A DNA stretch of 64,000 nt, from positions 868,001 through 932,000 of the forward strand of contig NZ_JACHHJ010000001.1 in NCBI RefSeq assembly GCF_014207655.1. Reading direction: 5' to 3'. Below, piece by piece: positions 8,779 through 18,646 of the stretch. Numbering within the stretch: the first letter of the stretch is position 1; each line of letters opens with the position of its first letter. A program made the translations under genes and the position numbers. Under the pieces are notes generated by a model, which ran no database searches, was not told the DNA's origin, and worked only from the letters and a program-made list of their open reading frames with translations. The DNA comes from Geomicrobium halophilum. GTDB taxonomy: Bacteria > Bacillota > Bacilli > Bacillales > Marinococcaceae.

Positions 8779-10668
8779 ATGGATTTAGAAACCATTCAGC
8801 ATCCCAAGTTCCTAAAAAGTTATTCACATAAACAATTGGACGAGCTTGCAAGTGATATTCGCTCATTTCTCATTTCAAAGCTATCGGTAACCGGTGGTCA
8901 TTTAGGACCGAATCTCGGAGTTGTTGAGTTGACATTAATGTTGCACAAACTGTATGACAGCCCAAAAGATAAAATGATTTGGGATGTAGGCCACCAAACG
9001 TACGTCCATAAGATTTTAACTGGACGAGCCGATCAGTTTGACACGTTAAAACAATTCAAAGGCTTGTGCGGATATGCGAAGATGGATGAAAGTGAACACG
9101 ACGTTTGGGAAGCCGGACATAGTTCCACATCGTTGTCTTCTGCGATGGGTATGGCTACCGCTAGAGATTTAAAAGGGGAAGACTTCAATGTCATTCCAAT
9201 CATTGGCGATGGGGCATTAACCGGTGGAATGGCTCTGGAAGCCATGAATCATATTGGCCATGAGCAAACCGATTTGACTGTGATTTTAAATGATAACGAA
9301 ATGTCTATCGCTCCAAATGTAGGTGCAATGCACAATATGCTTGGGCGCTTACGAACGACAGGCGGCTACCGTCGAACGAAAGAAGATCTTGAATATCTGG
9401 TGAAGAAAATCCCGGCGTTTGGCGGAGTTCTCAGTTCAACGGCAGAACGTTTAAAAGACAGCCTCAAGTATATGCTCGTTTCTGGTATGTTTTTCGAGGA
9501 AATGGGATTCACGTATCTTGGGCCGATTGATGGGCATGATTTCGACGAATTGCATAGTAATCTGACGTATGCAAAACGAACAAAAGGCCCTGTTTTAATT
9601 CATGTAGTTACAAAGAAAGGAAAAGGCTACAAGCCTGCTGAGGATGATGCAAGCGGTGCATGGCACGGCCCAGGTCCTTACAAAATTGAATCCGGTGATA
9701 TGGTTAAAAAAGCAGGTCCACCCGCTTACAGTGCGGTGTTTAGCAACACCCTATCGAAGATTGCAGAGAAAGATGAGCGTGTTGTCGCCCTGACAGCAGC
9801 CATGCCAGGCGGAACCAAACTAGATCAATTTGCGAAGAAATTTCCAAAGCGCATGTACGACGTCGGGATTGCAGAACAACATGCAACGACAATGTCAGCT
9901 GGCCTGGCCACTCAAGGGATGAAACCTGTATTTGGTGTTTACTCGACATTTTTACAACGCGGCTATGATCAACTCGTCCACGATGTTTGCCGGCAAAATC
10001 TAAACGTCGTTTTTGGTATTGACCGCTCCGGCCTCGTAGGTGGAGATGGCGAGACTCATCAAGGCGTGTTTGACATTGCGTACCTTAGACATTTACCGAA
10101 CATGAAGATTGCTATCCCTAAAGATGAAAATGAACTACAGCACATGATCAACACAGCCATTGCTAATGATGATGGTCCCATGGCTGTTCGATTTCCACGA
10201 GGGAATGGAATTGGGGTGGAGATGGACGAGACGTTAAAAGTTCTCCCTATCGGTGAATGGCCGGTTGAAAAAGAAGGCAGTGATGCCGTCATTCTTGCAT
10301 TTAGCACGATGCTGCCTATTGCAAAAGAAGCAGCCTCCCAACTACAACAGCGAGGGATATCTGTCCGGGTTGTAAATGCCAATTCTGCGAAACCATTAGA
10401 TGAAAAACAACTGGATGAAATTGCTAAAGAAAACATCCCTGTCCTTACAATGGAAGAAGCCGTTTTAAAAGGTGGATTTGGCAGTGCTGTTCTTGAACAT
10501 TTTAACGATCATAACCATATCGGCGTACAAGTAAAACGCATGGGGCTTCCCGATCGTTATATCGAACACGGAAGCCCAGGCCAGTGGTATGAAGAGCTTG
10601 GTCTAACGGCTTATGATGCGGCAAAAGCCATTTACGATATGGTGCCAAGCCAAAAGCAAAGGGCATAA
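8779..10668 (+). CDS. dxs: 1-deoxy-D-xylulose-5-phosphate synthase
   Basis: First enzyme of the MEP isoprenoid pathway: TPP-dependent condensation of pyruvate and glyceraldehyde 3-phosphate. The 629-aa protein has the transketolase-like domains in order, with [28 protein letters not shown], the TPP-binding [15 protein letters not shown]...NDNEMSI, and central-domain [18 protein letters not shown] and [15 protein letters not shown]. The ATG follows GAAAGAGGGGG. The gap before it (8536-8778) may separate it from the ispA unit; tlyA follows after 3 nt. Confidence 0.98.
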   Translation: MDLETIQHPKFLKSYSHKQLDELASDIRSFLISKLSVTGGHLGPNLGVVELTLMLHKLYDSPKDKMIWDVGHQTYVHKILTGRADQFDTLKQFKGLCGYAKMDESEHDVWEAGHSSTSLSSAMGMATARDLKGEDFNVIPIIGDGALTGGMALEAMNHIGHEQTDLTVILNDNEMSIAPNVGAMHNMLGRLRTTGGYRRTKEDLEYLVKKIPAFGGVLSSTAERLKDSLKYMLVSGMFFEEMGFTYLGPIDGHDFDELHSNLTYAKRTKGPVLIHVVTKKGKGYKPAEDDASGAWHGPGPYKIESGDMVKKAGPPAYSAVFSNTLSKIAEKDERVVALTAAMPGGTKLDQFAKKFPKRMYDVGIAEQHATTMSAGLATQGMKPVFGVYSTFLQRGYDQLVHDVCRQNLNVVFGIDRSGLVGGDGETHQGVFDIAYLRHLPNMKIAIPKDENELQHMINTAIANDDGPMAVRFPRGNGIGVEMDETLKVLPIGEWPVEKEGSDAVILAFSTMLPIAKEAASQLQQRGISVRVVNANSAKPLDEKQLDEIAKENIPVLTMEEAVLKGGFGSAVLEHFNDHNHIGVQVKRMGLPDRYIEHGSPGQWYEELGLTAYDAAKAIYDMVPSQKQRA

Positions 10669-10671
10669 CTC

Positions 10672-11484
10672 ATGAATAAAAAAGAACGGGTAGATGTCTT
10701 ACTCGTAGAAAAAGGGTTGTTGTCTACAAGGGAAAAAGCAAGGAGGTCGGTGATGGCCGGCCTCGTTTATACGGATCATGAACGGATTGATAAACCGGGA
10801 ATGAAAGTGGACAGGCAAACGCCGCTTTATCTCAAAGGTGAAATCAACCCCTTTGTTAGTCGAGGGGGGCTCAAATTACAAAAAGCTTTAGAGGTTTTTC
10901 CACTCGTAATGAAAGGCAAAACAGTCCTTGATATTGGAGCATCCACGGGTGGCTTTACCGATTGTGCCCTTCAACATGGTGCGAAACATGTGTATGCTGT
11001 TGATGTGGGTTACAATCAATTAGACTGGCGCTTGCGTTCTGACGAACGGGTGCATGTGATGGAGAGGATGAATTTTAGGTATGCGAAGCCTACAGATTTT
11101 ATCTATGGCATACCTAACATAGCTGTTTGCGATGTTTCGTTTATTTCCTTAACACATATTTTCCCGGGGATATCGGCGATTTTATCTGAGGATGGAGAAG
11201 CTTGTGTATTGATTAAGCCTCAGTTTGAAGCTGGTCGTCAAGAGGTCGGGAATAAAGGCATCGTTAAAGATTCTTCTGTTCATCGCCGTGTGATTGAACG
11301 GGTGCTGGAAATGAGCATAAACGAATGCTTACAACCTGTGGGTCTTGACGTGTCCCCCATTACTGGTACAGGAGGAAATATCGAGTTCTTGCTTTATTTA
11401 ACCAAGTCTGAAGTACCCACTATGCTTCGATCTGATGTCATCGATGAAAAAATTGCAGCTGCGAAAGCACTCTTAAAGGATTAA
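10672..11484 (+). CDS. tlyA: TlyA family rRNA (cytidine-2'-O)-methyltransferase
   Basis: Putative 2'-O-methyltransferase of 16S/23S rRNA (TlyA/YqxC family). An N-terminal S4 RNA-binding domain (about residues 5-65, KERVDVLLVEKGLLSTREKARR) precedes a Rossmann SAM-binding FtsJ-like domain with KTVLDIGASTGGFTD and CDVSFISL, and IKPQFEAGR near the C-terminus. It follows dxs at 3 nt and precedes argR, as in Bacillus. Confidence 0.93.
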   Translation: MNKKERVDVLLVEKGLLSTREKARRSVMAGLVYTDHERIDKPGMKVDRQTPLYLKGEINPFVSRGGLKLQKALEVFPLVMKGKTVLDIGASTGGFTDCALQHGAKHVYAVDVGYNQLDWRLRSDERVHVMERMNFRYAKPTDFIYGIPNIAVCDVSFISLTHIFPGISAILSEDGEACVLIKPQFEAGRQEVGNKGIVKDSSVHRRVIERVLEMSINECLQPVGLDVSPITGTGGNIEFLLYLTKSEVPTMLRSDVIDEKIAAAKALLKD

Positions 11485-11486
11485 CG

Positions 11487-11515
11487 TTGTTTAATTATGC
11501 ATATAAGGGTATAAT
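11487..11515 (+). promoter_or_regulatory. Probable sigma-A promoter of argR
   Basis: TTGTTT (11487-11492), a 17-bp spacer and a perfect TATAAT (11510-11515) lie 45 bp before the argR start, so argR need not depend on tlyA transcription. Confidence 0.55.
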
Positions 11516-11560
11516 CAAGGTGCACTCAACGTGAAAACTTCCTTTAAGGGAGGCCTTATG

Positions 11561-12010
11561 ATGACAAAAGGACAACGACATGTAAAGATTCGAGAACTGT
11601 TAAATGAACAAGATATAGATACGCAAGAGGAACTCGTTTTTCAATTAAGGGAAGCCGGTTTCAATGTCACTCAAGCAACCGTTTCCCGGGATATAAAAGA
11701 ACTACACCTTGTCAAGGTTCCGATGATTGACGGACGCTATAAATACAGTTTACCAGCCGACAAACGGTTTAACCCTGATGAAAAACTCAAGAAAAACCTT
11801 TTTGACAGTTTCGTTAGTATTGATTACACGGATCACTTAATTGTTTTAAAAACATTGCCTGGAAATGCTGATGCAATCGGTTCGTTGATCGATCATTTAA
11901 ATTGGGAAGAAATTATGGGGACTATATGCGGAGATGATACCATTCTCATTATTTGTAAAGAGATACAACAAGCCCCTGCAGTTACAAATCGCCTGCTAGA
12001 GATGCTTTAA
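11561..12010 (+). CDS. argR: Arginine repressor ArgR/AhrC
   Basis: Arginine-responsive hexameric repressor of arginine biosynthesis and activator of catabolism. At 149 aa it has the AhrC length: N-terminal winged helix ([31 protein letters not shown]) and C-terminal Arg-binding oligomerisation domain ([29 protein letters not shown]). ATG 11561 is preferred over GTG 11531 and ATG 11558 because AAGGGAGG ends 7 nt upstream of it. argR-recN is the standard neighbourhood, here separated by repeat copy C. Confidence 0.97.
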   Translation: MTKGQRHVKIRELLNEQDIDTQEELVFQLREAGFNVTQATVSRDIKELHLVKVPMIDGRYKYSLPADKRFNPDEKLKKNLFDSFVSIDYTDHLIVLKTLPGNADAIGSLIDHLNWEEIMGTICGDDTILIICKEIQQAPAVTNRLLEML

Positions 12011-12015
12011 GTGTG

Positions 12016-12253
12016 TGTTCACAAAGGAGGACAAACCACGAAAGCATTCATTTCTACGAAGGAAAAATGAGCTTCTTTTCCAACGAGCCCATATGGTTTG
12101 AATACGTGAGGAGATCAGTAGAAGACGATGAAGAGATACGAAAGCTATTTTTCCCGGAGAACCACTTCTTGCATTATCTGTTTTAAGGAAGTTCGCTATG
12201 ACCGTATACGCTCTTCTCAAATACGTGGCTCGTTTATCCTCCTTATTTGAACA
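12016..12253 (-). repeat. Interspersed repeat, copy C (inverted, composite)
   Basis: Fills the argR-recN gap. The left edge TGTTCACAAAGGAGGACAAA (12016 on) is the complement of the family's right end; the family's left-end sequence (CTCCGGGAAAAATAGC on the minus strand) appears near 12146-12166. A second right-end-like arm (TCCTCCTTATTTGAACA, ending 12253) closes the region. It therefore looks like one inverted element followed by a fragment of another. Confidence 0.6.
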
Positions 12254-12327
12254 TGCTTTTAAGATTACTTCCGATGCTAATGGACCTAGGGTAAATTTGC
12301 TCCCCATTAACGAGGTTGGTGTTGTAA

Positions 12328-14043
12328 ATGCTTGAAGAACTTACGATCCGAAATTTTGCGATCATTGAAGAACTAACCGTCCCCTTTACCTCCGGATTAA
12401 CTGTGCTTACAGGGGAAACAGGAGCGGGGAAATCAATGATTATCGATGCACTTGGATTGTTGGCAGGCGGTCGCGGATCTGCCGACTTTGTCCGTCATGA
12501 AAGTAAGAAAGCGGAAATCGAAGGCCTATTTACCGTTCCTGATGATCATTTGGCATCAGAACGGATGGCTGCTTCCGGAATTGATGGTGAAGAAGAGGGG
12601 ATGATCATTTTACGAAGGGAGATCACCCACAAAGGAAAAAGCATTTGCAGAATAAATGGTCAACTCGTCACTTTGACGACCTTACGATCGATTGGACAAA
12701 CATTGGTGGATATTCATGGGCAGCACGAACATCAGGAATTATTACAAATGGACAAGCATAGCGGAATGGTCGATACATATGCTGCCTCAACATTATTTTC
12801 ATTAAAAGCCGATTATGAACATCATTTTGACCAATATATGTCGATTAAAAACGAATTACAACGCTTGCGAAATAGTGATCGGGAAAATATGCAGCGTCTC
12901 GACCTCATTCAATATCAATTAGGGGAGATCGAGAATGCTGCTTTACATGATCCTAATGAAGACCGTGAGTTGGAACAGGAACGTTATAAATTAGCGCATG
13001 CCGAGAAATTGTATGAACTTCTTCAGTATGCATATACAAATTTATACGATGAAGGAAAAGGCTTAGAATGGCTTAGAAGCTCTGTCAACCATCTAGAGGA
13101 TGCAGCTATTATTGATCCGGCATTAAAAAACACAAGTGAACAGGTAGCATCCAGTTTTTATACCATTGAAGAATCGTCGTATGCCATTAGAGAACATATC
13201 GATCAATTGGATTTTGATTCTGGACGTTTAGAGCATGTAGAAAGCCGCCTGTCAGAGATTGAACAGTTGAAGCGAAAATATGGGTCATCGATCTCAGAAA
13301 TTCTTAATTTCGCTGAGGATATATCACAAGAGCAGGAAACCCTTTTGCATAGAGACGAGAACATCCGGCAATATGAGTTACGGCTGGATGAAATGGCTGG
13401 ACACCTATTCAAGGCAGCTGATACTTTAACCGCCGAGAGAAAGAAGGCAGCCGAAGCCCTCGCGATTGATGTGGAACAAGAATTGGCTGATCTTTTTATG
13501 GAGAAAACACGATTTTCTGTTCGATTTCAAGCACACAGTCAAGGAGAACGTGTAATTGTGAATGATGAAGAGCGGACGCTCACAAGGGAAGGGCAAGAAC
13601 GTTTGGAGTTTTATATGTCACCGAATATGGGCGAACCGGAAAAGGCACTTGCCAAAATTGCTTCAGGCGGTGAAATTTCCCGGATTATGCTTGCCTTAAA
13701 GCGCATATTGTCGAACGCCTCCGACCGGACGGCGTTAATATTCGATGAAGTTGATACAGGGGTTAGCGGTCGTGTGGCACAAGCAATCGGAGAAAAGATC
13801 TTTGCGATTGCAAAAGAAGCACAAGTTCTTTGTATTTCTCATTTACCTCAAGTCGCTGCGTTGGCGTCTACCCATATGCATATTGCTAAGCATGAAGAAA
13901 GAGAACGCGTCCAAACAACCGTTACGACTTTACAGGAAAATGACCGTGTAGATGAACTTGCACGGATGCTTTCCGGTGCAGCGGTTACGGCGAAAACGCG
14001 GGAAAATGCACGGGAGCTTTTAGAATTTGCAACCGTTAGGTGA
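12328..14043 (+). CDS. recN: DNA repair protein RecN
   Basis: SMC-like ATPase that gathers at double-strand breaks and promotes end processing and presynapsis. The 571-aa product has Walker A LTGETGAGKSMIIDALG near residue 30, QLVDIHGQHEHQ-type segment, central coiled coils (about 150-370), then the ABC signature region KIASGGEISRIMLALK and Walker B LIFDEVDTGVSG, and H-loop CISHLPQVAA. ATG 12328. A terminator follows at 14093. Confidence 0.98.
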   Translation: MLEELTIRNFAIIEELTVPFTSGLTVLTGETGAGKSMIIDALGLLAGGRGSADFVRHESKKAEIEGLFTVPDDHLASERMAASGIDGEEEGMIILRREITHKGKSICRINGQLVTLTTLRSIGQTLVDIHGQHEHQELLQMDKHSGMVDTYAASTLFSLKADYEHHFDQYMSIKNELQRLRNSDRENMQRLDLIQYQLGEIENAALHDPNEDRELEQERYKLAHAEKLYELLQYAYTNLYDEGKGLEWLRSSVNHLEDAAIIDPALKNTSEQVASSFYTIEESSYAIREHIDQLDFDSGRLEHVESRLSEIEQLKRKYGSSISEILNFAEDISQEQETLLHRDENIRQYELRLDEMAGHLFKAADTLTAERKKAAEALAIDVEQELADLFMEKTRFSVRFQAHSQGERVIVNDEERTLTREGQERLEFYMSPNMGEPEKALAKIASGGEISRIMLALKRILSNASDRTALIFDEVDTGVSGRVAQAIGEKIFAIAKEAQVLCISHLPQVAALASTHMHIAKHEERERVQTTVTTLQENDRVDELARMLSGAAVTAKTRENARELLEFATVR

Positions 14044-14092
14044 CTCTCCAGAACCTGTCAGTATATCAGTAAAATATCCAGAAAATCTAAAA

Positions 14093-14118
14093 GCCGACCA
14101 TTTCAGGTCGGTTTTTTT
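14093..14118 (+). terminator. Terminator after recN
   Basis: Perfect six-base stem CCGACC/GGTCGG (14094-14099, 14106-14111) with a 6-nt loop and seven Ts, 50 nt after the recN stop. Confidence 0.85.
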
Positions 14119-14210
14119 GTTTACGACAAGTTATAATCAAGCTTCACCAAGGCAACATTATAAGTACGTACTTGATGATGTGCGGGCGGGAGTGAGGAGT
14201 GTGAGCGAGG

Positions 14211-15452
14211 GTGAAGTCAAGTAAGATAAGAAAGACGATTGGTGTCATTTTACTCATCGGTCTTGTTAGCTTATGTTTTTTTAAACCAGTGCAGTCTTGG
14301 ATACAGTTGCCAGATCAATTAACGATGATGCCGGGTGAGGCGACATCCGCCTTGGAAGACTTAGAAGATCAACTTCCTTATTTTTTTTCGATCGAGGATG
14401 AAGAAAATAGTGATGTAATACAAGTAACGGCGGGCTCCAAGCCAATTAAGCATATAGAGAAAGAAAAAGTCCCGAAGGTTGAAGTTATACCAGGCGGCCA
14501 GTCCGTAGGGGTACGTTTAAGTTCCAAAGGGGTCATGGTCGTAGGTTTCCATCTTCTTAATACCGAACAAGGACAGAAATCTCCGGCTGAAGCAGCAGGG
14601 ATCCAAAAAGGAGATATTATTGTAAAGATTGATCAACAGCCAGTGGAAGATATGACGGGAGTTACCTCTATCTTAAAGTCTCCAGTTCAAGACAAAGAAA
14701 TGCAAATTGAACTTATCCGTAATGGAGAAAAAATCGTGAAAAACGTACAACCTAGTGTTACCGCCTCTGAAAATTCAAGGCAATTAGGGATGTACATTCG
14801 CGACTCAGCAGCCGGGGTGGGGACAATGACATTCTTTGAACCAACCAGCGGCTCCTATGGGGCTTTGGGGCATGCCATATCTGATGTTGATACAAAACGT
14901 CCAGTAACGATTCATGAAGGTGAAATCTTACGCTCCGCTGTCAAATCGATTGAAAGAGGAGGGAAGGGGATGCCTGGTGAAAAACAGGCTTCATTATTAA
15001 ATCACCAGGATGTTCTCGGTACAATTACGAAAAATAACACATTTGGGATTTATGGGAAATTAAATCAAGGGCACGATTTGATGAACGAAGGACAAGAACC
15101 AATGCCCATCGCATATGCGGAAGAAGTCGAAGAAGGACCCGCAAAAATCTTAACAGTAGTAGAAAACGAAGAGGTTGAAGAATTTGATGTTGAGGTTATT
15201 CGATCTTCTCCCCAAAAACATGCAGCAACCAAAGGAATGGTGATTAAAGTCACTGATGAACGATTGCTTGAAAAAACGGGGGGGATCATTCAAGGAATGA
15301 GTGGAAGCCCGATTATTCAGGACGACAAAATCATTGGAGCCGTTACACATGTCTTTGTGAATGATGCCTCCGCAGGATATGGCTCACATATTGAATGGAT
15401 GCTCGAGGAAGCGGGAGTGGATACGATGAGAGAGGAAAGAAAGGCAAGTTAA
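14211..15452 (+). CDS. spoIVB: SpoIVB serine peptidase
   Basis: Forespore-secreted serine protease that signals to the mother cell and triggers pro-sigma-K processing by SpoIVFB. The 413-aa product has an N-terminal membrane anchor (about 6-24), a PDZ domain (about residues 100-180, containing SPAEAAGIQKGDIIVKI), and the peptidase domain ending with the serine motif GMSGSP (about residues 362-367) and a C-terminal GSHIEWML. It begins at GTG 14211; the nearest AGGAG is about 13 nt upstream, so initiation signals are not ideal. In B. subtilis spo0A follows directly; here a transposase remnant intervenes. Confidence 0.95.
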   Translation: MKSSKIRKTIGVILLIGLVSLCFFKPVQSWIQLPDQLTMMPGEATSALEDLEDQLPYFFSIEDEENSDVIQVTAGSKPIKHIEKEKVPKVEVIPGGQSVGVRLSSKGVMVVGFHLLNTEQGQKSPAEAAGIQKGDIIVKIDQQPVEDMTGVTSILKSPVQDKEMQIELIRNGEKIVKNVQPSVTASENSRQLGMYIRDSAAGVGTMTFFEPTSGSYGALGHAISDVDTKRPVTIHEGEILRSAVKSIERGGKGMPGEKQASLLNHQDVLGTITKNNTFGIYGKLNQGHDLMNEGQEPMPIAYAEEVEEGPAKILTVVENEEVEEFDVEVIRSSPQKHAATKGMVIKVTDERLLEKTGGIIQGMSGSPIIQDDKIIGAVTHVFVNDASAGYGSHIEWMLEEAGVDTMREERKAS

Positions 15453-15472
15453 TATGCTGCCTTTCTTTTTTT
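15439..15472 (+). terminator. Terminator of spoIVB
   Basis: Eight-base stem GAAAGGCA/TGCCTTTC (15439-15446, 15458-15465) followed by seven Ts. The left arm lies inside the last codons of spoIVB. Confidence 0.8.
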
Positions 15473-15534
15473 AATAGGAGAAAGTATACATTTTGGATTC
15501 TTCTATGCCGAGGAGTGTGTTAGGGTCGAGATAT

Positions 15535-16420
15535 GAACCCAATATTCTTCGACGTATAATCACGTATAATCTTTGATTACCATCACATGGGGGACAATTT
15601 GTCGAAAAACATGGGGGTCGCATCCGTTCCTTTGTCTATAAAAAGTGGGAAAATTCGGCATTAAAGAAATCCTAAGAACGGATTTAAGGTCTTTGTATCC
15701 GAAGGATGCCACAAGACCCGAAAAGTTCCCTATAGCTTTAAAGGTCGATTTTGTACGACCTGTTCGGTCGGAGAGAGCGAGGAATGGAGTCGTCTGCTTA
15801 TGGAAGATGTGTTCCAGGTGAACCATCGTCATGTGATTCTGACCATCGATGAGGGCCTGCGTGCGAGACGTGTTTCTTCTCCACCAGAATGATTGAAAAC
15901 GTTGATGGATAAGGTGCACGGCTGATTAAAGAATACTTCGAGAAGAAAGGCAAAGTGACCCCGGGGAACATTGTAGGGCTACATACATTTGGTTCGCAAG
16001 TCAATTTCAAGCCCCATTCACATGCTGATGACGATGGGCGGGATGACGAAGAAGGGGGAATGGAAATCGCATGATTTTATCCATTTCAGGATGCTTCGCA
16101 AACAATGGCAAACCGTCGTTTTGAAACTCATTCGCAAGCATTTGTAAGCAAGCCCGTCTTCAAAAGGCGTTCTTTTAAAATGGGGAAGGCTTCTATATCT
16201 ATGCCCCTAAACAGAAAGTGTAAGACCAACTCCGATATATGGGCCGTTATATGCGTCGACCCGCCATCGGCATCAATCGATCGAGGCTTATGACGGAAAA
16301 ATGGTCACGTTTAAATATCACGATAAAGGGATGGAAAAGAGAAGCATGAAACCATTTCCGTTGAGGCTTTTATCATGCGGCTGATCCGGCACATTCCGGA
16401 TAAATGTTCTTCAACATCCT
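15535..16420 (+). pseudogene. Decayed IS91-family (Y2) transposase
   Basis: No intact ORF, but reading across frames recovers a transposase in order: an N-terminal QFVEKHGGRIR segment (about 15595), a zinc-finger region KVPYSFKGRFCTTCSVGES (15719-15775), EEWSRLLMEDVFQVNHRHVI and LTIDEGLR (to about 15860), HTFGSQVNFKPH (about 15985-16020), WKSHDFIHF (16060-16090), YMGRYMRRPAIG (about 16240-16275), EAYDGKMVTFKYHDK (16280-16325) and MRLIRHIPDK (to about 16404). This is the arrangement of IS91-type rolling-circle transposases with a zinc-binding N-terminus. Several frameshifts and in-frame stops separate the blocks. Element ends were not identified. It separates spoIVB from spo0A. Confidence 0.75.
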
Positions 16421-16433
16421 TTTATAAAGATTT

Positions 16434-16440
16434 TTCGACA
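16434..16440 (-). promoter_or_regulatory. Candidate Spo0A-binding 0A box before spo0A
   Basis: TTCGACA here is the exact complement of the 0A box TGTCGAA. It lies 6 bp before a possible sigma-H promoter. It is close to, or possibly within, the tail of the transposase remnant, so chance occurrence cannot be excluded. Confidence 0.4.
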
Positions 16441-16444
16441 AAAA

Positions 16445-16475
16445 GAAGGAAAATGGATCGTAATAAGTAGAATGA
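16445..16475 (+). promoter_or_regulatory. Possible sigma-H promoter of spo0A
   Basis: GAAGGAAAA (16445-16453) resembles the sigma-H -35 (RnAGGAwWW) and GTAGAAT (16467-16473) the -10 (RnnGAAT); the 13-bp gap is 1-2 bp longer than usual. It lies about 120 bp before the spo0A start. Confidence 0.4.
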
Positions 16476-16595
16476 TGACAAATCTTCATGGATAATAAAT
16501 TAAATTTAGTTATTTGGTTGATTTTATTCTCAATTCATGGATAATCACAGATATAGTTGCCATAAGCCATGACGAAACAAGAGGAGGCATATCTT

Positions 16596-17381
16596 TTGAA
16601 ACCTACTAAAGTATGTATTGCAGATGATAACCGTGAACTTGTACAAATGGTGAAAGAATATGTATCAGCCCAAGAGGATTTAGATGTAACTGGTGTTAGC
16701 TATAATGGCAAAGATTGTTTACAACTTGTTGAAGAAACAAAACCTGATGTACTTATTTTGGATATTATTATGCCCTATTTAGATGGACTAGCTGTATTAG
16801 AAAGATTACAAAAGAGCGAACATATGCCAAAAGTGTTAATGTTAACAGCATTTGGCCAAGAAGATGTAACGAAGAAAGCTGTAAATCTTGGTGCTTCTTA
16901 TTACGTTCTAAAACCATTTGATATGGAGGTGCTCATGGATACGGTACGGGAACTTGCCGGACAGCCTGCACCACATATAACGGTATCAAGCTCTAATAAA
17001 GAAAGCGGTAGTGGAAAAGAACAAGGTGTCAATCTAGATCAGCGAATTACGAGCATTATCCATGAGATTGGTGTTCCGGCACATATTAAAGGGTATATGT
17101 ACATGCGGGAGGCAATCACGATGGTATACAATAACATTGAATTGCTCGGTTCGATCACGAAAGAGTTGTACCCGGATATTGCCAAAAAATTTAACACAAC
17201 CGCGAGTCGTGTTGAGAGAGCGATCCGACACGCCATTGAAGTAGCCTGGAGCCGGGGGAATATCGACTCCATATCCCATTACTTTGGATATACCGTCAGC
17301 ATGTCGAAAGCGAAACCAACCAATAGCGAATTCATCGCGATGGTGGCTGATAAGTTACGGATTGAACATAAAGTGAGTTAA
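16596..17381 (+). CDS. spo0A: Sporulation master regulator Spo0A
   Basis: Response regulator at the end of the phosphorelay that commits the cell to sporulation. N-terminal receiver domain: acidic pocket ADDNRE, phospho-acceptor Asp56 in LILDIIMP, Thr in [14 protein letters not shown] and Lys in LKPFDME. C-terminal Spo0A DNA-binding domain (about 145-261) with [15 protein letters not shown], recognition helix [15 protein letters not shown] and AWSRGN. Start: TTG 16596 is chosen because AGAGGAGG lies 8 nt upstream and the resulting N-terminus ([12 protein letters not shown]) matches Spo0A; an in-frame ATG at 16569 would add nine residues and contain that ribosome-binding site. Confidence 0.97.
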   Translation: MKPTKVCIADDNRELVQMVKEYVSAQEDLDVTGVSYNGKDCLQLVEETKPDVLILDIIMPYLDGLAVLERLQKSEHMPKVLMLTAFGQEDVTKKAVNLGASYYVLKPFDMEVLMDTVRELAGQPAPHITVSSSNKESGSGKEQGVNLDQRITSIIHEIGVPAHIKGYMYMREAITMVYNNIELLGSITKELYPDIAKKFNTTASRVERAIRHAIEVAWSRGNIDSISHYFGYTVSMSKAKPTNSEFIAMVADKLRIEHKVS

Positions 17382-17423
17382 GTGTAAATTCGATGTATAA
17401 TTACAAAAATGGCAAAAATTTTG

Positions 17424-17455
17424 GCGCAGCTCTGTCGACAGGGCTGCGTTTTTTT
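17424..17455 (+). terminator. Terminator of spo0A
   Basis: Stem CGCAGC-CTGT/ACAG-GCTGCG (17425-17448), interrupted by one wobble pair, followed by seven Ts. Confidence 0.9.
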
Positions 17456-17570
17456 GAAAGATATTCTCGTTTTCTGGACATACTAAGAGGTAAAAGGGAT
17501 TGTTGGGCTAGACGGCTCTTTTTGTCTTTCTTTTTAAAACATAACCTATGGTATGAAAGGAGCAAGAAAT

Positions 17571-18641
17571 ATGCGTATTGGGGCAATCACTGGTACTCTT
17601 CACCATTTAAAACATGAATGGCGTGCATCGAATAAAGGGAAGGTTATCGTCGCCAACCAGGAGGATTTATCTGAAAATTATCTGGAACAAATGTTGCGCC
17701 GGGGCGTTAAAGCGGTGGTGAACGGTCAAACATCCATGACCGGTCATTTTGATCACCGGGGGGTCCAGCGTTTATTGGAAGCTGGTATTCCTGTATTTGA
17801 TGTAAAGTCAAGCAATGGTTTGATGAACCTTCATCAGGGACGGAAAGCGCGTATCACAAATCACACTCTTTATATGAGAGACGCCTATGGTGTATGGAAG
17901 CCTGCTGCTTCTCTAACCGGGTATGATCATGAACGTGTGGAACGTTTAAAGCAGCGGGCCGCTTCGCTTAGATCAAACACGTTTAAGGATTTTTACAGAA
18001 ATTCGACTGACGAAGCTAATAAACAGCTTTCGACTTTTTTAAAATTAATGACGCAAGCAGGAGCTACTGCTATTGGGAACCGGCCTCTCCTTATTGTTGC
18101 CCCGACAAGCAATGTTGAACGGGTGCTTTTATATACAAAGCGATATTTTAAACGAATCAAGCCTTTTATTATCGCTGTTGATACTGCATGTCGTAAAGTT
18201 TACCGTGCGGGTTTAAAGCCGGATGTTATTCTCGGAGACTTCACATATGTAGATGAACAAGACTTAACATCGGATTCCCTCCTTGTTATTCCTACTACTC
18301 CAGAAGAGAAGCATCATGCTTCCGTAACGAAACTGCAGCGATTACAATTATCTTATACGACATGCTCAGGCTTTGGCGGGTTGGAAGAGACTGCAATTTT
18401 ATACGCTCGTTCTGTCAGCAATGGGACGATTTTCATGTTAGGAAGTGGAACAAACATGGAAGAAGCAATGGGACAGGGGAGGTCGGAAATCGGGGTTCAG
18501 GCACTTATGCACTTATGGTTTGGCTCAGAGATTGTTGACGTTAAAGGTGTATCCAAATTCATGGACCCATCCATCAACCCTCATAAACTGGACTGGTTAG
18601 CTACACGGCGAACGACATCCGGTGCTGATGGATGGCTGTAA
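17571..18641 (+). CDS. steA: SteA-like protein (putative cytokinetic ring protein)
   Basis: Family annotated as putative cytokinetic ring protein SteA, after actinobacterial SteA; the domain resembles thiamine pyrophosphokinase. The 356-aa product has VKAVVNGQTSMTGHFDHRGVQRLLEAG-type N-terminal segments and a TPK-like core with IAVDTACRKVYRAGLKPDVILGDF. No obvious membrane helix is present at the C-terminus. ATG 17571 is chosen: AAAGGAG lies 8 nt upstream, whereas the in-frame ATG at 17553 has none. Function in Bacillaceae is not established. Confidence 0.8.
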   Translation: MRIGAITGTLHHLKHEWRASNKGKVIVANQEDLSENYLEQMLRRGVKAVVNGQTSMTGHFDHRGVQRLLEAGIPVFDVKSSNGLMNLHQGRKARITNHTLYMRDAYGVWKPAASLTGYDHERVERLKQRAASLRSNTFKDFYRNSTDEANKQLSTFLKLMTQAGATAIGNRPLLIVAPTSNVERVLLYTKRYFKRIKPFIIAVDTACRKVYRAGLKPDVILGDFTYVDEQDLTSDSLLVIPTTPEEKHHASVTKLQRLQLSYTTCSGFGGLEETAILYARSVSNGTIFMLGSGTNMEEAMGQGRSEIGVQALMHLWFGSEIVDVKGVSKFMDPSINPHKLDWLATRRTTSGADGWL

Positions 18642-18646
18642 GAGGG

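Noticed and set aside
14119-14210. Forespore promoter (CATTATA) before spoIVB
   Set aside because: The -10-like CATTATA fits sigma-G loosely but no acceptable -35 lies 17-18 bp upstream.
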